From the NCBI GenBank assembly GCA_015655585.1, contig JAATEV010000058.1, positions 1 to 49,858 of the forward strand: DNA of 49,858 nt. The letters are read 5' to 3'. Shown in pieces: positions 7,264 to 16,162 of the stretch. The stretch is from Terriglobales bacterium. GTDB lineage: Bacteria; Acidobacteriota; Terriglobia; Terriglobales; Acidobacteriaceae. How positions within the stretch are numbered: position 1 is the stretch's first letter; every line of letters begins with the position of its first letter. The notes under the pieces were generated by a model. That model searched no databases, had not been told where the DNA came from, and saw nothing but the letters and a program-made list of their open reading frames with translations. Both the position numbers and the translations under genes were made by a program.

Positions 7264-8046
7264 ATGATCCTAATGAACTTAATGGAAAGGTTAGAACGGA
7301 GTGACTGGCGTCTCGGACATAATTTCTTTGCATTCACTGCGCGAACCTTCGAACGTGACGTGCAGATCATAGTGTTGGGATCACTTGAAGCGGGAACTAA
7401 GTATCTGAAGCGCCAGTTGAGGAGAGAAGAAACGAAGTTCGAAAAGTCCGTTGATAAGGCTGGTCCGGATTCCCGCGGATGGTACGAGGAAAGCTATGGT
7501 GAGTTTGTTATGGAGGTGTCGGACCAAATGCGCTTCCTGCGCAACATGTCGCTAGTTGCGCTACTTGATCGTCTTCTGCACACCTTGTCTACAATGGCCA
7601 AGTCTGGAGATTACTTCGCCCCCAGAAACAAGGTTGTCTATCAAGGCGAAGATGATTTCCAGCGGATCTATCGTGAGTATGCCGAGAGATTCGATATCAC
7701 TTTCGGGGCAAAGCAAATTCAATGGATCAAGCCCTTGCGCCAGGCTAGGAATCTGATCGTCCACAACAGCGGTGAGGTCCATCTCCCCAACAGTACGAAC
7801 GATAGAACAGACCGATCAACTGCCCTCTATGATGTCGCATTCGCGACGAAATATGGATATCTCGTGGACGGAAAAGGACACAACGCCCAAATCGACGTTT
7901 CAGAGCTGGAATTAAACAATGCAGTGGCTCACGCCATTGCATTGGCTCAGTGGGCCGCAGACCAACTGCGAAAGCGTCAAGTAGATTTTGAAGGCGAACG
8001 CCTCAAGAAATCTCAGAAGAGCGTTTCGAAGCGAAAGACGGCATAG
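7264..8046 (+). CDS. Second HEPN-motif protein, function unknown
   Basis: About 260 residues, almost entirely helical by appearance. The segment IKPLRQARNLIVHNSGEV carries RNLIVH (R162-H167), again the R-N-x3-H HEPN ribonuclease motif in the classic 'RNxIVHN' form. The N-terminal half (MERLERSDWRLGHNFFAFTA, then a helix ending ALLDRLLHTLST) would form the rest of the helical bundle. The start is uncertain: ATG codons at 7264, 7273 and 7282 are all possible and none has a strong ribosome binding site. The gene stands 190 bases behind the larger HEPN gene. Neither has an MNT nucleotidyltransferase beside it, so this is not a standard MNT-HEPN pair. Confidence 0.72.
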   Translation: MILMNLMERLERSDWRLGHNFFAFTARTFERDVQIIVLGSLEAGTKYLKRQLRREETKFEKSVDKAGPDSRGWYEESYGEFVMEVSDQMRFLRNMSLVALLDRLLHTLSTMAKSGDYFAPRNKVVYQGEDDFQRIYREYAERFDITFGAKQIQWIKPLRQARNLIVHNSGEVHLPNSTNDRTDRSTALYDVAFATKYGYLVDGKGHNAQIDVSELELNNAVAHAIALAQWAADQLRKRQVDFEGERLKKSQKSVSKRKTA

Positions 8047-8080
8047 CATTTATTGATGATTTTAAGTCCCATATAGCACT

Positions 8081-8191
8081 TTTGCATATGTGCGCATATG
8101 AGCGCACATATGCCCACAAGCCATTCACTTTATTGGACTTGCGCTGCATGACTGTTTGGCATTCGTACGCATATCTGCGCACAAAAGCACA
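8081..8191. repeat. Pair of 36-bp imperfect direct repeats with internal palindrome
   Basis: 8081-8116 and 8156-8191 are about 75% alike over 36 bp and share the core gcatat-x-tgcgcaca or its near copy. The first contains a perfect inverted repeat (gcatatgtgcgc 8084-8095, gcgcacatatgc 8102-8113). The repeats lie just behind the second HEPN gene, between it and a minus-strand gene. They could be a regulator-binding site or recombination relics. Confidence 0.6.
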
Positions 8192-8239
8192 CAACGAAAC
8201 AGCCACTAGATTTGTTCTCCAAGAGGATCTTTCCACGGC

Positions 8240-8701
8240 CTAAGCAGCCCGTGTGCGGAGCCGTATTCCTGCAACTGCATACCGCGCCCAAGCATCTTTT
8301 TCATCCCAACCATCTGGCATCCTTGAGCGGAGTCCAAGACTGCTAAGGTGTGCGTCTTCCTCTCTCGTCAGAACGGCACCTCGGCAATACGACGTAAGCA
8401 GTTGGTTGACAGAGTCTGTCGTCGGACTGGGAAGCTCCAGCAATCGTTGAATCACGATGCTCTTCGGGACAGCGTGTTCGTGAACCAACATCTTTTGCTG
8501 GTCTTGAAGTTTCCAAGCAGCTTCTGACCAGTACTCACAGCCGTGATACTTTCCTTCAAACTCAGTCCAAACCCAAGTCGCCTCGCTCAGCACAGCGTGT
8601 TTGGTGCCGTAATGAAGAGTTGAGCTTAGGACATCTGCGACGTCGCGACAGAGTTCGCTTTTTGTCCGATATCGCGGATTCTTTGACGGGATTTTGGGCA
8701 T
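8240..8701 (-). CDS. Conserved hypothetical protein with HEHAVP motif
   Basis: A 153-residue protein. It has YWSEAAWKLQ, then LVHEHAVPKSIVIQRLLE, and ends with VLTREEDAHLSSLGLRSRMP and WDEKDAWARYAVAGI. I recall the 'EH-x-VPR ... LLxxYC ... VTREED ... GLRSxMPxxWD' pattern from uncharacterised proteins on islands. The E-H-x-V-P block resembles the start of an HNH-type nuclease motif, but the other His/Asn residues of HNH are not evident. It lies between the HEPN genes and the ABC-3C operon. Function not known. Confidence 0.7.
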   Translation of the reverse strand: MPKIPSKNPRYRTKSELCRDVADVLSSTLHYGTKHAVLSEATWVWTEFEGKYHGCEYWSEAAWKLQDQQKMLVHEHAVPKSIVIQRLLELPSPTTDSVNQLLTSYCRGAVLTREEDAHLSSLGLRSRMPDGWDEKDAWARYAVAGIRLRTRAA

Positions 8702-8834
8702 GAGAAGTTGAGTTTGGAATCTATTGCTTGAGGAGTTCTGGGTAATTCTCGGCTAACCGCGAAAGACTGGCCTGAGACTGCCTTTCTAAAGCCGGTGAAG
8801 GTTGGCGAGGAGGGGTACTGTCAGGTCATGCAGA

Positions 8835-10748
8835 TTAAGCGACGTGAACATCCGTCAAAGTAATACGGTTTACATCAGCGAGGCCCTTGAAAGAAGCGCC
8901 CGTTACGATGACCTGCGTGCCCAGGAATTCAGGGTCATGCATCAGGTCAATGAACGGTTGAATGATAAAGTTTTCTTTGTCTTCGATGGCCTCGCCGGAG
9001 AACTCACCGGGAACGTCAACGATTGAAAGACCTGGATAATGACTACCTTCCTTATTTGAAAGTGTCAGGAGGCCGAACTGGTAAGCCATCAGGAAATACA
9101 GTGTATCGGTCCCACCAAGTGCAGAAGTCCATCGCCTCGCTCCGACTCTGATTTCCAATCTTGAACGAGAAATAGAGATTGCGATTGGGCTGTGCTTCCA
9201 ACTTCCGGGCCGAAGACCGTTGATGGCATTCAAGTACTCATTCATCCCATCTTCCAGTTGAGATGCCATCGCCTCATAGTCGATCGCATCCGACAGCGCT
9301 ACCACCCGTTCTTGAAGAGGGCCAATCTCACCTTCAAGCGCAAGAATCTTCTCTGTAAGCGCTCGACCAAGATCTAGTGCGTCGAGAACCCTATCGATCT
9401 GACGTAGGCGTTCGCCCGCCTGCCCAAGCGACATATCAATCGCACTGATCTCTGCCTGGACTAAACCACCGATGCTGGTTCGTGCGGGGGTCAATTCCTC
9501 TTCAAGCTTCTGCAATTCTTCCTCGGCCTGTTTTGTTTGCAACGATAGGGATGCGATTTCCCTTTCAATCACCTTGGCGAGATCCTGCGCTTCTTCAAGT
9601 TCCCCTGAGAGACGGTCCCTTTCAAATTTCAGTCGAACTACCCCCAACTCTTCGAGCAACGGTTCAGATTGGACAGACTGGTGGCATAGAAAGCAGTGGG
9701 TCGGGTCAGTGCCATCCGGAGCGACAGTCTGATCGCAGGCGGGACAGTGTGTGATCTTCAGGTCCGCGAGTATGAAGCCAGCATCAGTGGCTCGATCAAT
9801 TCGGCTCAACTCTTCGGAAAGGTCGCCTCGGTAAACACTGAGTTCCGAAAGTCGGATGTTGCTTTCCTCAGTTTTCTTCCTAGTAAGCTCCAGGACTCCA
9901 ATTATTTCGGTGCGTCTCTGCGTCAGCCGTGAGACCCGACTGCGATCTGCTGCCGGCAGTGCGTTATCCCTCCCCCGTTCCAACACGGCTGTCCGTGACT
10001 CCCGCAGATGTTCAATGTCAGCGGTCACCTGACGTTTTGCTTTCTGGACACCATTCAAGGTGAGTGAGACCGAGAGCCCGGGCTGGGCCACGACGTCCCG
10101 TGCCACATCACCGAGCGTCTCGTTGTACTGATCGCGCTTGAGCTTAAGGCGTTCGACTTCCATCTTCTTGCTAACCAGCAATCCGTAATCGTCCGTGTAT
10201 AGCTTCTCCGCAATCCCCAAGAATTGCAGAAGACAGGCAAGCTGTTCGGGCTCCGGCTGTCTATCAGCCAATTCACCCCAGAAACGTTGTTGACGATAGA
10301 CGTGGCGAAGCAACATACGAAAACTGAGTTCGGGCCATGTCTGACCCGACATCGGATTACCCCGGGGAAAGTGAAGGACCGGTATGTTCAGAGCGTTTAG
10401 CAACCAGTCTTGGAATTCGCTCGTGCTCAGTCCCTTTGCATCCACGAACACCTTTGTCTTGGCACCAGGCTCCGACCAACGCCTTTCGATACGAAATGCC
10501 TCATCCCCGAGTACTAGGTTGACGCCAGCCGCAACGTATTTCTCAGCTAGGCCGGTCTCTTCAGCACCCTCAAATGGTTGATTGCCCGGATCACCAAACA
10601 AGTAATCGAGGAGTTGGAGCCACTTGGTCTTGCCAGTGTTAGGAACACCGACCAGCACGTTTACTCCCAATTCAAACTTGAGGGATTCCGTTTCGCCCCC
10701 AGCTCGAAGTCGATCAATGGATTCAATTCGCATTAGCACGGGTTTCAC
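8835..10748 (-). CDS. ABC-3C system ATPase (Rad50/SMC-like)
   Basis: A 637-residue SMC/Rad50-like ABC ATPase with its head domains at both ends. Walker A is GVPNTGKTK (34-42). A coiled coil runs from about 190 to 490 and holds two CxxC pairs (CPAC 335-338, CFLC 352-355) that could bind zinc at its apex. The ABC signature region is ALGGTDTL (543-550). Walker B is GLSIVDVP (573-580), where the glutamate usual after the aspartate is replaced by valine. The gene overlaps the middle component by four bases (ATGA). ATPase, winged-helix middle component and nuclease effector together are the defining architecture of ABC-three-component conflict systems. Confidence 0.85.
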   Translation of the reverse strand: MKPVLMRIESIDRLRAGGETESLKFELGVNVLVGVPNTGKTKWLQLLDYLFGDPGNQPFEGAEETGLAEKYVAAGVNLVLGDEAFRIERRWSEPGAKTKVFVDAKGLSTSEFQDWLLNALNIPVLHFPRGNPMSGQTWPELSFRMLLRHVYRQQRFWGELADRQPEPEQLACLLQFLGIAEKLYTDDYGLLVSKKMEVERLKLKRDQYNETLGDVARDVVAQPGLSVSLTLNGVQKAKRQVTADIEHLRESRTAVLERGRDNALPAADRSRVSRLTQRRTEIIGVLELTRKKTEESNIRLSELSVYRGDLSEELSRIDRATDAGFILADLKITHCPACDQTVAPDGTDPTHCFLCHQSVQSEPLLEELGVVRLKFERDRLSGELEEAQDLAKVIEREIASLSLQTKQAEEELQKLEEELTPARTSIGGLVQAEISAIDMSLGQAGERLRQIDRVLDALDLGRALTEKILALEGEIGPLQERVVALSDAIDYEAMASQLEDGMNEYLNAINGLRPGSWKHSPIAISISRSRLEIRVGARRWTSALGGTDTLYFLMAYQFGLLTLSNKEGSHYPGLSIVDVPGEFSGEAIEDKENFIIQPFIDLMHDPEFLGTQVIVTGASFKGLADVNRITLTDVHVA

Positions 10749-11317
10749 GCTTCTATCACCTCGCCTCGCGGACGTTGGCCAACTTCCGCATCGAACAACT
10801 CGTAAATCAAATTCTTGATGCTGTTACCACTCTTCGATCCGAACACCTTCTTTATGTCCTTCATTCGACTAACAAGTTCCACGAATGAAGGACGAGAACC
10901 CAAAACTTGGGCTCGTTCGTTTCCTAAAGGCGTTAGAGCGATGCGGTAAGATTTCCCCTCTTTGGTGATCGCGACTAAACCTTTCGCCTCCAGAACCGCA
11001 AGCACTTGGTAATAGCGTTTATCCCATGGTCCATAGTGATGACGGACCATAGCCGACTCAACGCTGTGCCGAGAAGTGATGTTCATCGCTTCCGTGCTGT
11101 CTGATCCATCGCCGGAAGCAGCCTTCGCCGCAGCAAAAAAGTCCGGATATCGAGCGAAGAAATCCATTTTCGCCATCTTGGTGAGACTGTCAATACGGCC
11201 TGCAGTGCCGCTGAATTTGATGAGCAGCAGCAGACGCGCCGCGTGAAACTCCACGACATCATCTGCCGAAAGAGGCAACATCATCGATCGAGTTCCAATG
11301 CGATTGAGTGATCTCAT
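10745..11317 (-). CDS. ABC-3C system middle component
   Basis: A 190-residue protein between nuclease and ATPase genes with four-base overlaps on both sides, so the three are one translational unit. It begins with a helical region (DDVVEFHAARLLLLIKFSGT, about 18-37). A winged-helix-like part follows (YGPWDKRYYQVLAVLEAKGL, then AITKEGKSYRIALTPLGNE). This corresponds to the middle component of ABC-3C systems, which is thought to link the ATPase sensor and the effector. Sequence evidence for the family is moderate; the gene order is the main support. Confidence 0.75.
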   Translation of the reverse strand: MRSLNRIGTRSMMLPLSADDVVEFHAARLLLLIKFSGTAGRIDSLTKMAKMDFFARYPDFFAAAKAASGDGSDSTEAMNITSRHSVESAMVRHHYGPWDKRYYQVLAVLEAKGLVAITKEGKSYRIALTPLGNERAQVLGSRPSFVELVSRMKDIKKVFGSKSGNSIKNLIYELFDAEVGQRPRGEVIEA

Positions 11318-12513
11318 ACGGTCCCTTTCTCAAATCGCAGCAGACATCTATCTGCAATGTCATACATGCAACCCTTGAGGAAGGCGGCTCGATCAGGAGC
11401 TCCCGCAACCCGTTCACTGTTGATTTCATCCATAGCCTTCAGGCATAAGTCGTGGAACTGGACACCGTCAGCGCTAAGCTCTCCACAAATCAAGGATGAT
11501 TGCAGGGACTGCACTTTCGCCTTTACCTTGGAGCGAAGTTCGTCCTCATCTTCCGGAGGACTGTATCGAGAGATCCGTGAAACTGACGAATAGTCCCTCC
11601 TCAATTCTTTAGCGAGGCCGATGAGCTGGGACGGAAGTTGAGCGCTATTCATTTTGCCAGCGAGTTTCCCACCAGACGCGCTCCCGGCGCCGTCCGTTAG
11701 CTCTTGTAGCCTTTTTTCCCACCAAAGAAACAGCGCTGCGCGTTCCAAAATTTTGTTTTCTTTACCGGACGACCATTTCGCATCCCCGGCCGTTTTTGCT
11801 TTGCTTTGCAGCTCACCCAGGACTGTCTCTGCCTGTTCAGGAAGGAGGGTTCGACCATCCTTCACGCTCAGTTTGATGACCCGGAGGAGATTACCCTGCT
11901 TATTTATGCTCTCTGTCTGCCGCTCTTCCCAAACGCAATTTTCGATCCAATAAGTTGCAGTCTGCGCCTTCGCTGATTTCACGCCAGGGCATCTTTGCTC
12001 GATGGCGGTTACCAGAGCGATCAATTTTGGGTCGTTAGGTTTTCGGTTTGAAGCGTCTCGCGAATAAGTGAGAATTCTAAGTTCTTGGACCACCGGGCGT
12101 AGTGTGACTAATCGAAAGTGGGACTTCTCACTGTATCTATCGCGGGCTAGCGATGTTTCATAGATAGATGTGCCTACCTTTGCTTTCGTTCTAACGCATA
12201 AATCGGCCACCGACCAGAATTTGTCTTCTTCACTGCCCTTAACTTGCACATACTCCGCAATCGTCTCAGACGAGTCAGTCTTCCTTAAAATTACGATGTC
12301 ATCGTGTGTCTCGCAGTGAACCTTGAGAACGGCGGGATCTTCAAGCATCTCTAACAGAAATCCCACGGCGATCTCATCTTGGTAGTTGAAACCTGTGCGA
12401 GCGATGGGACCACCCTCTTCAACAGGTGCGACATCCTCCACAGATGGGAAAGTCATCGGGGAGGAGGCGGGGCTGCTCAACGTTGTGCTCTTCGGTGTCG
12501 GAGTTGAAGCCAT
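11314..12513 (-). CDS. ABC-3C effector: DUF4297/Cap4-like dsDNA endonuclease
   Basis: About 399 residues. The N-terminal domain matches the DUF4297/Cap4-type nuclease: PIARTGFNYQDEIAVGFLLE, then a DDIVI strand and EYVQVKGSEEDKFWS. Here D71/D72 and Q90-V-K92 form the PD-(D/E)xK-like active site. The remainder is mostly helical and ends in a charged region. The start is set at ATG 12513 (MASTPTPKS) because residues encoded upstream look unconserved; a longer frame runs to 12633. As first gene of the operon it is the probable killing effector, cutting DNA when the ATPase complex is triggered. That trigger is not known. Confidence 0.82.
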   Translation of the reverse strand: MASTPTPKSTTLSSPASSPMTFPSVEDVAPVEEGGPIARTGFNYQDEIAVGFLLEMLEDPAVLKVHCETHDDIVILRKTDSSETIAEYVQVKGSEEDKFWSVADLCVRTKAKVGTSIYETSLARDRYSEKSHFRLVTLRPVVQELRILTYSRDASNRKPNDPKLIALVTAIEQRCPGVKSAKAQTATYWIENCVWEERQTESINKQGNLLRVIKLSVKDGRTLLPEQAETVLGELQSKAKTAGDAKWSSGKENKILERAALFLWWEKRLQELTDGAGSASGGKLAGKMNSAQLPSQLIGLAKELRRDYSSVSRISRYSPPEDEDELRSKVKAKVQSLQSSLICGELSADGVQFHDLCLKAMDEINSERVAGAPDRAAFLKGCMYDIADRCLLRFEKGTV

Positions 12514-12650
12514 CGTGTTTTGAAGTAGTTCAATAAAGATACATCGAACTCCCCGAAGCGGCTTAATAGGGCCCGGTAGTTTTCTCTTGCATGTGATCGG
12601 TCGCCAGGCGCACCCCGTAGGATGCGACCGCACCGATGCCGAAGGGATGT

Positions 12651-12938
12651 CTATTTTGGGCTGTCTTCATCAGATCCTGCCTCATAGATAGGTATGTCCT
12701 TCTGCGGGAAGAGGGACTCGTGCCTTCGGAGCAGTTCGTGCATCACGCGGACACTGAGGCGAACGGCAAAGTTGACTTCCTTGTCCAGTTCCACGTCCAC
12801 GTCTGAGAACTGCGCATCTCCCGAGGCTTTCGCCGCCCACTTGGCTGTTCGGATGGCAACGATCAAGGCAGTCGCAATGATGATCGACGGGCCGAGCTTC
12901 GGCCAGTCCGGGCGGCGGTCAGTTCCGACTACTTTCAT
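12651..12938 (-). CDS. Small conserved membrane-anchored hypothetical protein
   Basis: About 95 residues starting MKVVGTDRRPDWPKLGPSII. A hydrophobic stretch (IIIATALIVAIRTA, about 18-32) could be one membrane segment. A soluble tail with VNFAVRLSVRVMHELLRRHE and LFPQKDIPIYEA follows. I know similar proteins as uncharacterised island cargo in acidobacteria. The start at 12938 excludes a Met-rich leader that could begin at 12989. It lies directly upstream of the ABC-3C operon on the same strand, 137 bases away. Function unknown. Confidence 0.65.
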   Translation of the reverse strand: MKVVGTDRRPDWPKLGPSIIIATALIVAIRTAKWAAKASGDAQFSDVDVELDKEVNFAVRLSVRVMHELLRRHESLFPQKDIPIYEAGSDEDSPK

Positions 12939-13082
12939 CTGGCGAGTATAGGCGAACAATAGGCGAATATGTGAGAATAGGAACATCACGCTGTAACAAC
13001 GGGCCTAAATTGTTGGCGCAGGCGGAGCATGCGGCTGAATTGAGGATGTTGCCGCTGTAATAAAAGTCAATGGGGGACTGCT

Positions 13083-13379
13083 GTGTCAGACGACCTTACG
13101 AAAATCTTCAGTACACGCGCTGAGCGATATCCCGAACTAACCGCAGCTGACACCGCTTTGGGCACGAGCCGAGCCATCCTCGCGGCAATCCCCGTTGTCG
13201 GAGGTTCGATCACCGAAGTTCTCTCGATGGTGCTTGCGCCAGCGGTCGCAAGACGGAGGGATGAGTGGCTCAAGGAACTTGCCGATGCGCTTGATGCAGT
13301 GGAACGGCAGGTGGAAGACTTCCGCATCGAAGACCTCGAGAAGGCACCTTTCAGCAATCTGAGTTCGCAGCTGATTTAG
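13083..13379 (+). pseudogene. Truncated hypothetical gene fused to DUF499 sequence
   Basis: The frame starts with GTG and reads SRAILAAIPVVGGSITEVLS, then LAPAVARRRDEWLKELADAL. Longer uncharacterised proteins have this N-terminal segment followed by another 80-100 residues. Here the conserved part ends near residue 88 (EDLEKAPF). From about 13343 the DNA reads, in another phase, as the N-terminal part of the DUF499 ATPase ([12 protein letters not shown]). The last ten codons are therefore read out of phase from DUF499 DNA. The gene is a 3'-truncated relic, perhaps still translated. Confidence 0.75.
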
Positions 13380-13384
13380 CCAAA

Positions 13385-16126
13385 GTGCAGGACGGCACCG
13401 CGCCAGAAGGCTACCTTGACCCCGTCGCCTTCTTCGACCGTACTTTCATCACCGAGGGAATGCGCCTGCTTCTCGATTCCGTAATCCGACGGCTTTCAGG
13501 TCAAGGCGGCGATCCAGTCGTACAGCTCCAAACCGCATTCGGCGGCGGCAAGACGCATACGATGCTCGCCGTATACCACCTTGCGAACAGCAAGGTCCCG
13601 GCCAGCAAACTGTCAGGTGTGTCTTCGATTCTTGACGCCGCAGGGCTCACGGAGCTTCCAAAGGCCAAGACAGTTGTGCTGGACGGCACTCGATTTTCTC
13701 CTAGCCAACCAAAGAAGTATGGAGACCAAAGTGTACGGACGCTATGGGGAGAGTTGGCTTGGCAACTCGGCGGGATGGATGCCTTCACGAAAATTGCCGA
13801 AAGCGATGCAAACGGAACTGCACCTGACTCTTCGCTGATCGAAGAACTGTTAAAGCCTTACCAACCAGTTGTCGTTTTGGTTGATGAGTTGGTCGCGTAT
13901 CTCCGTCAATTTGAAGATGGGCGCAGCTACCCTGGTGGAACCTTTGACTCGAACCTCACCTTCATTCAAAACCTGACGCAGGCTTTCAAGGCCGTGCCAA
14001 AGGCGATGCTGCTCATCTCTCTCCCTGCATCGAAGCTCTCTGAGGCGGGAAGCGCACGAGGCCGTCGTGCGATGGAATCAATCGAGGGTGCCTTGTCCCT
14101 TGCGAGTCTGGAGAAAACTGTTGGACGCGTACACGCTCTTTGGAAGCCGGTAGGGACAGAAGAAGCCTTTGAGATTGTTCGTCGTCGCCTATTCACCACC
14201 ATTACGGATACAGCACAAGCAAGCGAAGTTTGCCGCGCCTTCGCAGACAGCTACTCTGAGAATCGGCAAGACTTGCCTAAAGAGACATTGGAAAGCCGTT
14301 ACTACGATCGAATGGTTCGGGCGTATCCAATTCACCCGGAGGTATTCGACCGGCTTTACGAGGATTGGTCTTCTCTCGACAACTTCCAACGGACACGAGG
14401 CGTTCTGTCCCTGATGGCGAGTGTCATTCATAGACTTTGGAATGACGACAACAAAGATCCCTTCATTATGCCGGGAAACTTGCCGCTCAGCGACGCACAA
14501 ACACGCAACAAGATGATCTATTACCTGCCGCAAGGCTGGGACCCCGTGGTTGAAGGGGATATCGACGGTGATCGTTCTGAGGCAGTTGAGATTGAGTCTC
14601 ACGATGCCCGATTCGGCAGTCTCCAAGCGTGCCGAAGGCTGGCAAGAACGATCTTCCTTGGAAGTGCGCCCACAACTGCAAGTCAGTCCGTGCGAGGTAT
14701 TGACGGGCAACGCGTTCTGCTCGGCGTTCTCCAGCCGGGTCAGCAGATCAGTATTTACAAAGATGCACTTCGCCGTCTTTCGGACCGCTTGCACTACCTG
14801 AACACAGGAGACAGTCGCTTTTGGTTTGATGTGAGGCCAAACCTTCGGCGAGAGATGGAGGACCGCAAGCGCCGATTCACGGCCAAAGAGCATCTCCTTC
14901 CTGAAGTACAGAATCGGCTTCGCAGCCTGATTCATGGGACTACATTCGCTGGAATCCATATTTTTACGTCGAGTGCAGACGTACCGGACGACTGGAGAAT
15001 GCATTTGGTCATTCTTCCTCCGACTGCTCCGTATAGCCGAGGAGCTGGCCCTTTAGCGACGAAGGCTGCGCTAGAAATTCTGAACAGCAGAGGTGACCAG
15101 CCTCGCATGAAGCGGAACCGGCTTCTCTTTTTAGCTGCAGATGCAGAATCAACGGCACGGCTTGATGATCTGGTCTGTTCCTTCAAGGCCTGGGAGTCCA
15201 TCGTCAAGGACATCGACCTTGGGGATTTGAACCTCGACCAGTTACAGAGTCGGCAAGCCAGCAAAAATAGAGATAGTGCTGCGGAGGCGGTAAATCGCAC
15301 TATCCGCGAGACATACCGTTGGCTCCTTGCACCTACTGAAGAGGCCGAGGGCAAGGGGATTTCTCAGATGCGCTGGGAGAGCTTCTCCTTGAATACGGGT
15401 AGCGACTCCTTTACGAAGGAAATTGAGAGGGTGTTGCGGGAGCATGAGCTGGTCATCGAGACATGGGCGCCAGTCCATCTCGATAGCTTGCTACGCACAT
15501 GGTTTTGGAAGGATGGCGTGAAAGACATAGAGGCGAAGGAAATTTGGCAGAAGACCTGCCAATACCTCTACATGCCTCGTTTGAAAGACAGCAACGTGTT
15601 TCAGGCCACCTTAGCGGAGGGTTCCGAAACACGAGACTATTTTGGTCTAGCTCTGGGCAAACGCGATGGCAAATACCTTTCGTTTACCTTTGGCAGACGA
15701 CCTCTAGTCCATCTCGAAGAGACTTGGATCCTAAAGCCGAGTGTTGCCAGCGAGTATGAAGCCGAAATCCGGGCTGCGGAAGAAGCGACGCGACCGAAAC
15801 CGCAGCCCGCCGGAATCTCCACATCTCCCGAAGGCTCCCTTTCGCCGTCCCAACCGACATCACAAACAGCGCAATCATCGAAGACAGTGAATAGACGTTT
15901 CTACGCTACCGTAACCCTAGACCCACTGTTAGCCAAAAAGCAGTTTGCGGATATCGTTGACGAGATTGTTCAGCAATTTACGACACGCGTTGGAGATCAA
16001 GTACAGATTTCAGTGGAATTACACGCGCAGACAGCGAAAGGTTTCGACGCGGGACTTGAGCGCACAGTGCGGGAGAACTGTCGCACTCTCAAATTCAAAT
16101 CGTTTGATTTTGAGGCTGATGAGTAG
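13385..16126 (+). CDS. DUF499-family AAA+ ATPase, N-terminally truncated
   Basis: A 913-residue DUF499 (COG1483) ATPase. Walker A is [10 protein letters not shown] (about 52-61) and Walker B is VVVLVDE (162-168). The conserved C-terminus ([11 protein letters not shown] to [10 protein letters not shown]) is complete. DUF499 ATPases occur in anti-phage modules together with DUF1156 methylases, DUF3780 proteins and PLD-type helicases; none of these partners is present here. In-frame codons upstream of the GTG ([12 protein letters not shown], 13349-13384) belong to the family, so the original N-terminus was lost by fusion at about 13343. GTG 13385 has no ribosome binding site and starts six bases behind the upstream stop, so translation would depend on coupling. 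Probably non-functional or orphaned. Confidence 0.82.
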   Translation: MQDGTAPEGYLDPVAFFDRTFITEGMRLLLDSVIRRLSGQGGDPVVQLQTAFGGGKTHTMLAVYHLANSKVPASKLSGVSSILDAAGLTELPKAKTVVLDGTRFSPSQPKKYGDQSVRTLWGELAWQLGGMDAFTKIAESDANGTAPDSSLIEELLKPYQPVVVLVDELVAYLRQFEDGRSYPGGTFDSNLTFIQNLTQAFKAVPKAMLLISLPASKLSEAGSARGRRAMESIEGALSLASLEKTVGRVHALWKPVGTEEAFEIVRRRLFTTITDTAQASEVCRAFADSYSENRQDLPKETLESRYYDRMVRAYPIHPEVFDRLYEDWSSLDNFQRTRGVLSLMASVIHRLWNDDNKDPFIMPGNLPLSDAQTRNKMIYYLPQGWDPVVEGDIDGDRSEAVEIESHDARFGSLQACRRLARTIFLGSAPTTASQSVRGIDGQRVLLGVLQPGQQISIYKDALRRLSDRLHYLNTGDSRFWFDVRPNLRREMEDRKRRFTAKEHLLPEVQNRLRSLIHGTTFAGIHIFTSSADVPDDWRMHLVILPPTAPYSRGAGPLATKAALEILNSRGDQPRMKRNRLLFLAADAESTARLDDLVCSFKAWESIVKDIDLGDLNLDQLQSRQASKNRDSAAEAVNRTIRETYRWLLAPTEEAEGKGISQMRWESFSLNTGSDSFTKEIERVLREHELVIETWAPVHLDSLLRTWFWKDGVKDIEAKEIWQKTCQYLYMPRLKDSNVFQATLAEGSETRDYFGLALGKRDGKYLSFTFGRRPLVHLEETWILKPSVASEYEAEIRAAEEATRPKPQPAGISTSPEGSLSPSQPTSQTAQSSKTVNRRFYATVTLDPLLAKKQFADIVDEIVQQFTTRVGDQVQISVELHAQTAKGFDAGLERTVRENCRTLKFKSFDFEADE

Positions 16127-16162
16127 TATCTCTGGTTAGCGCTTCGATGCCCGCTGGGAACT

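Noticed and set aside
2796..8046. One MNT-HEPN toxin-antitoxin system made of the nucleotidyltransferase and a HEPN gene
   Set aside because: The nucleotidyltransferase is paired with XRE on the other strand and lies more than 2 kb from the first HEPN gene, so they are not one operon.
8003..8236. Small minus-strand gene with two similar segments (CAFVRRYAYE, WAYVRSYAHI)
   Set aside because: The similarity comes from the DNA direct repeats; there is no ribosome site and it overlaps the end of the HEPN gene.
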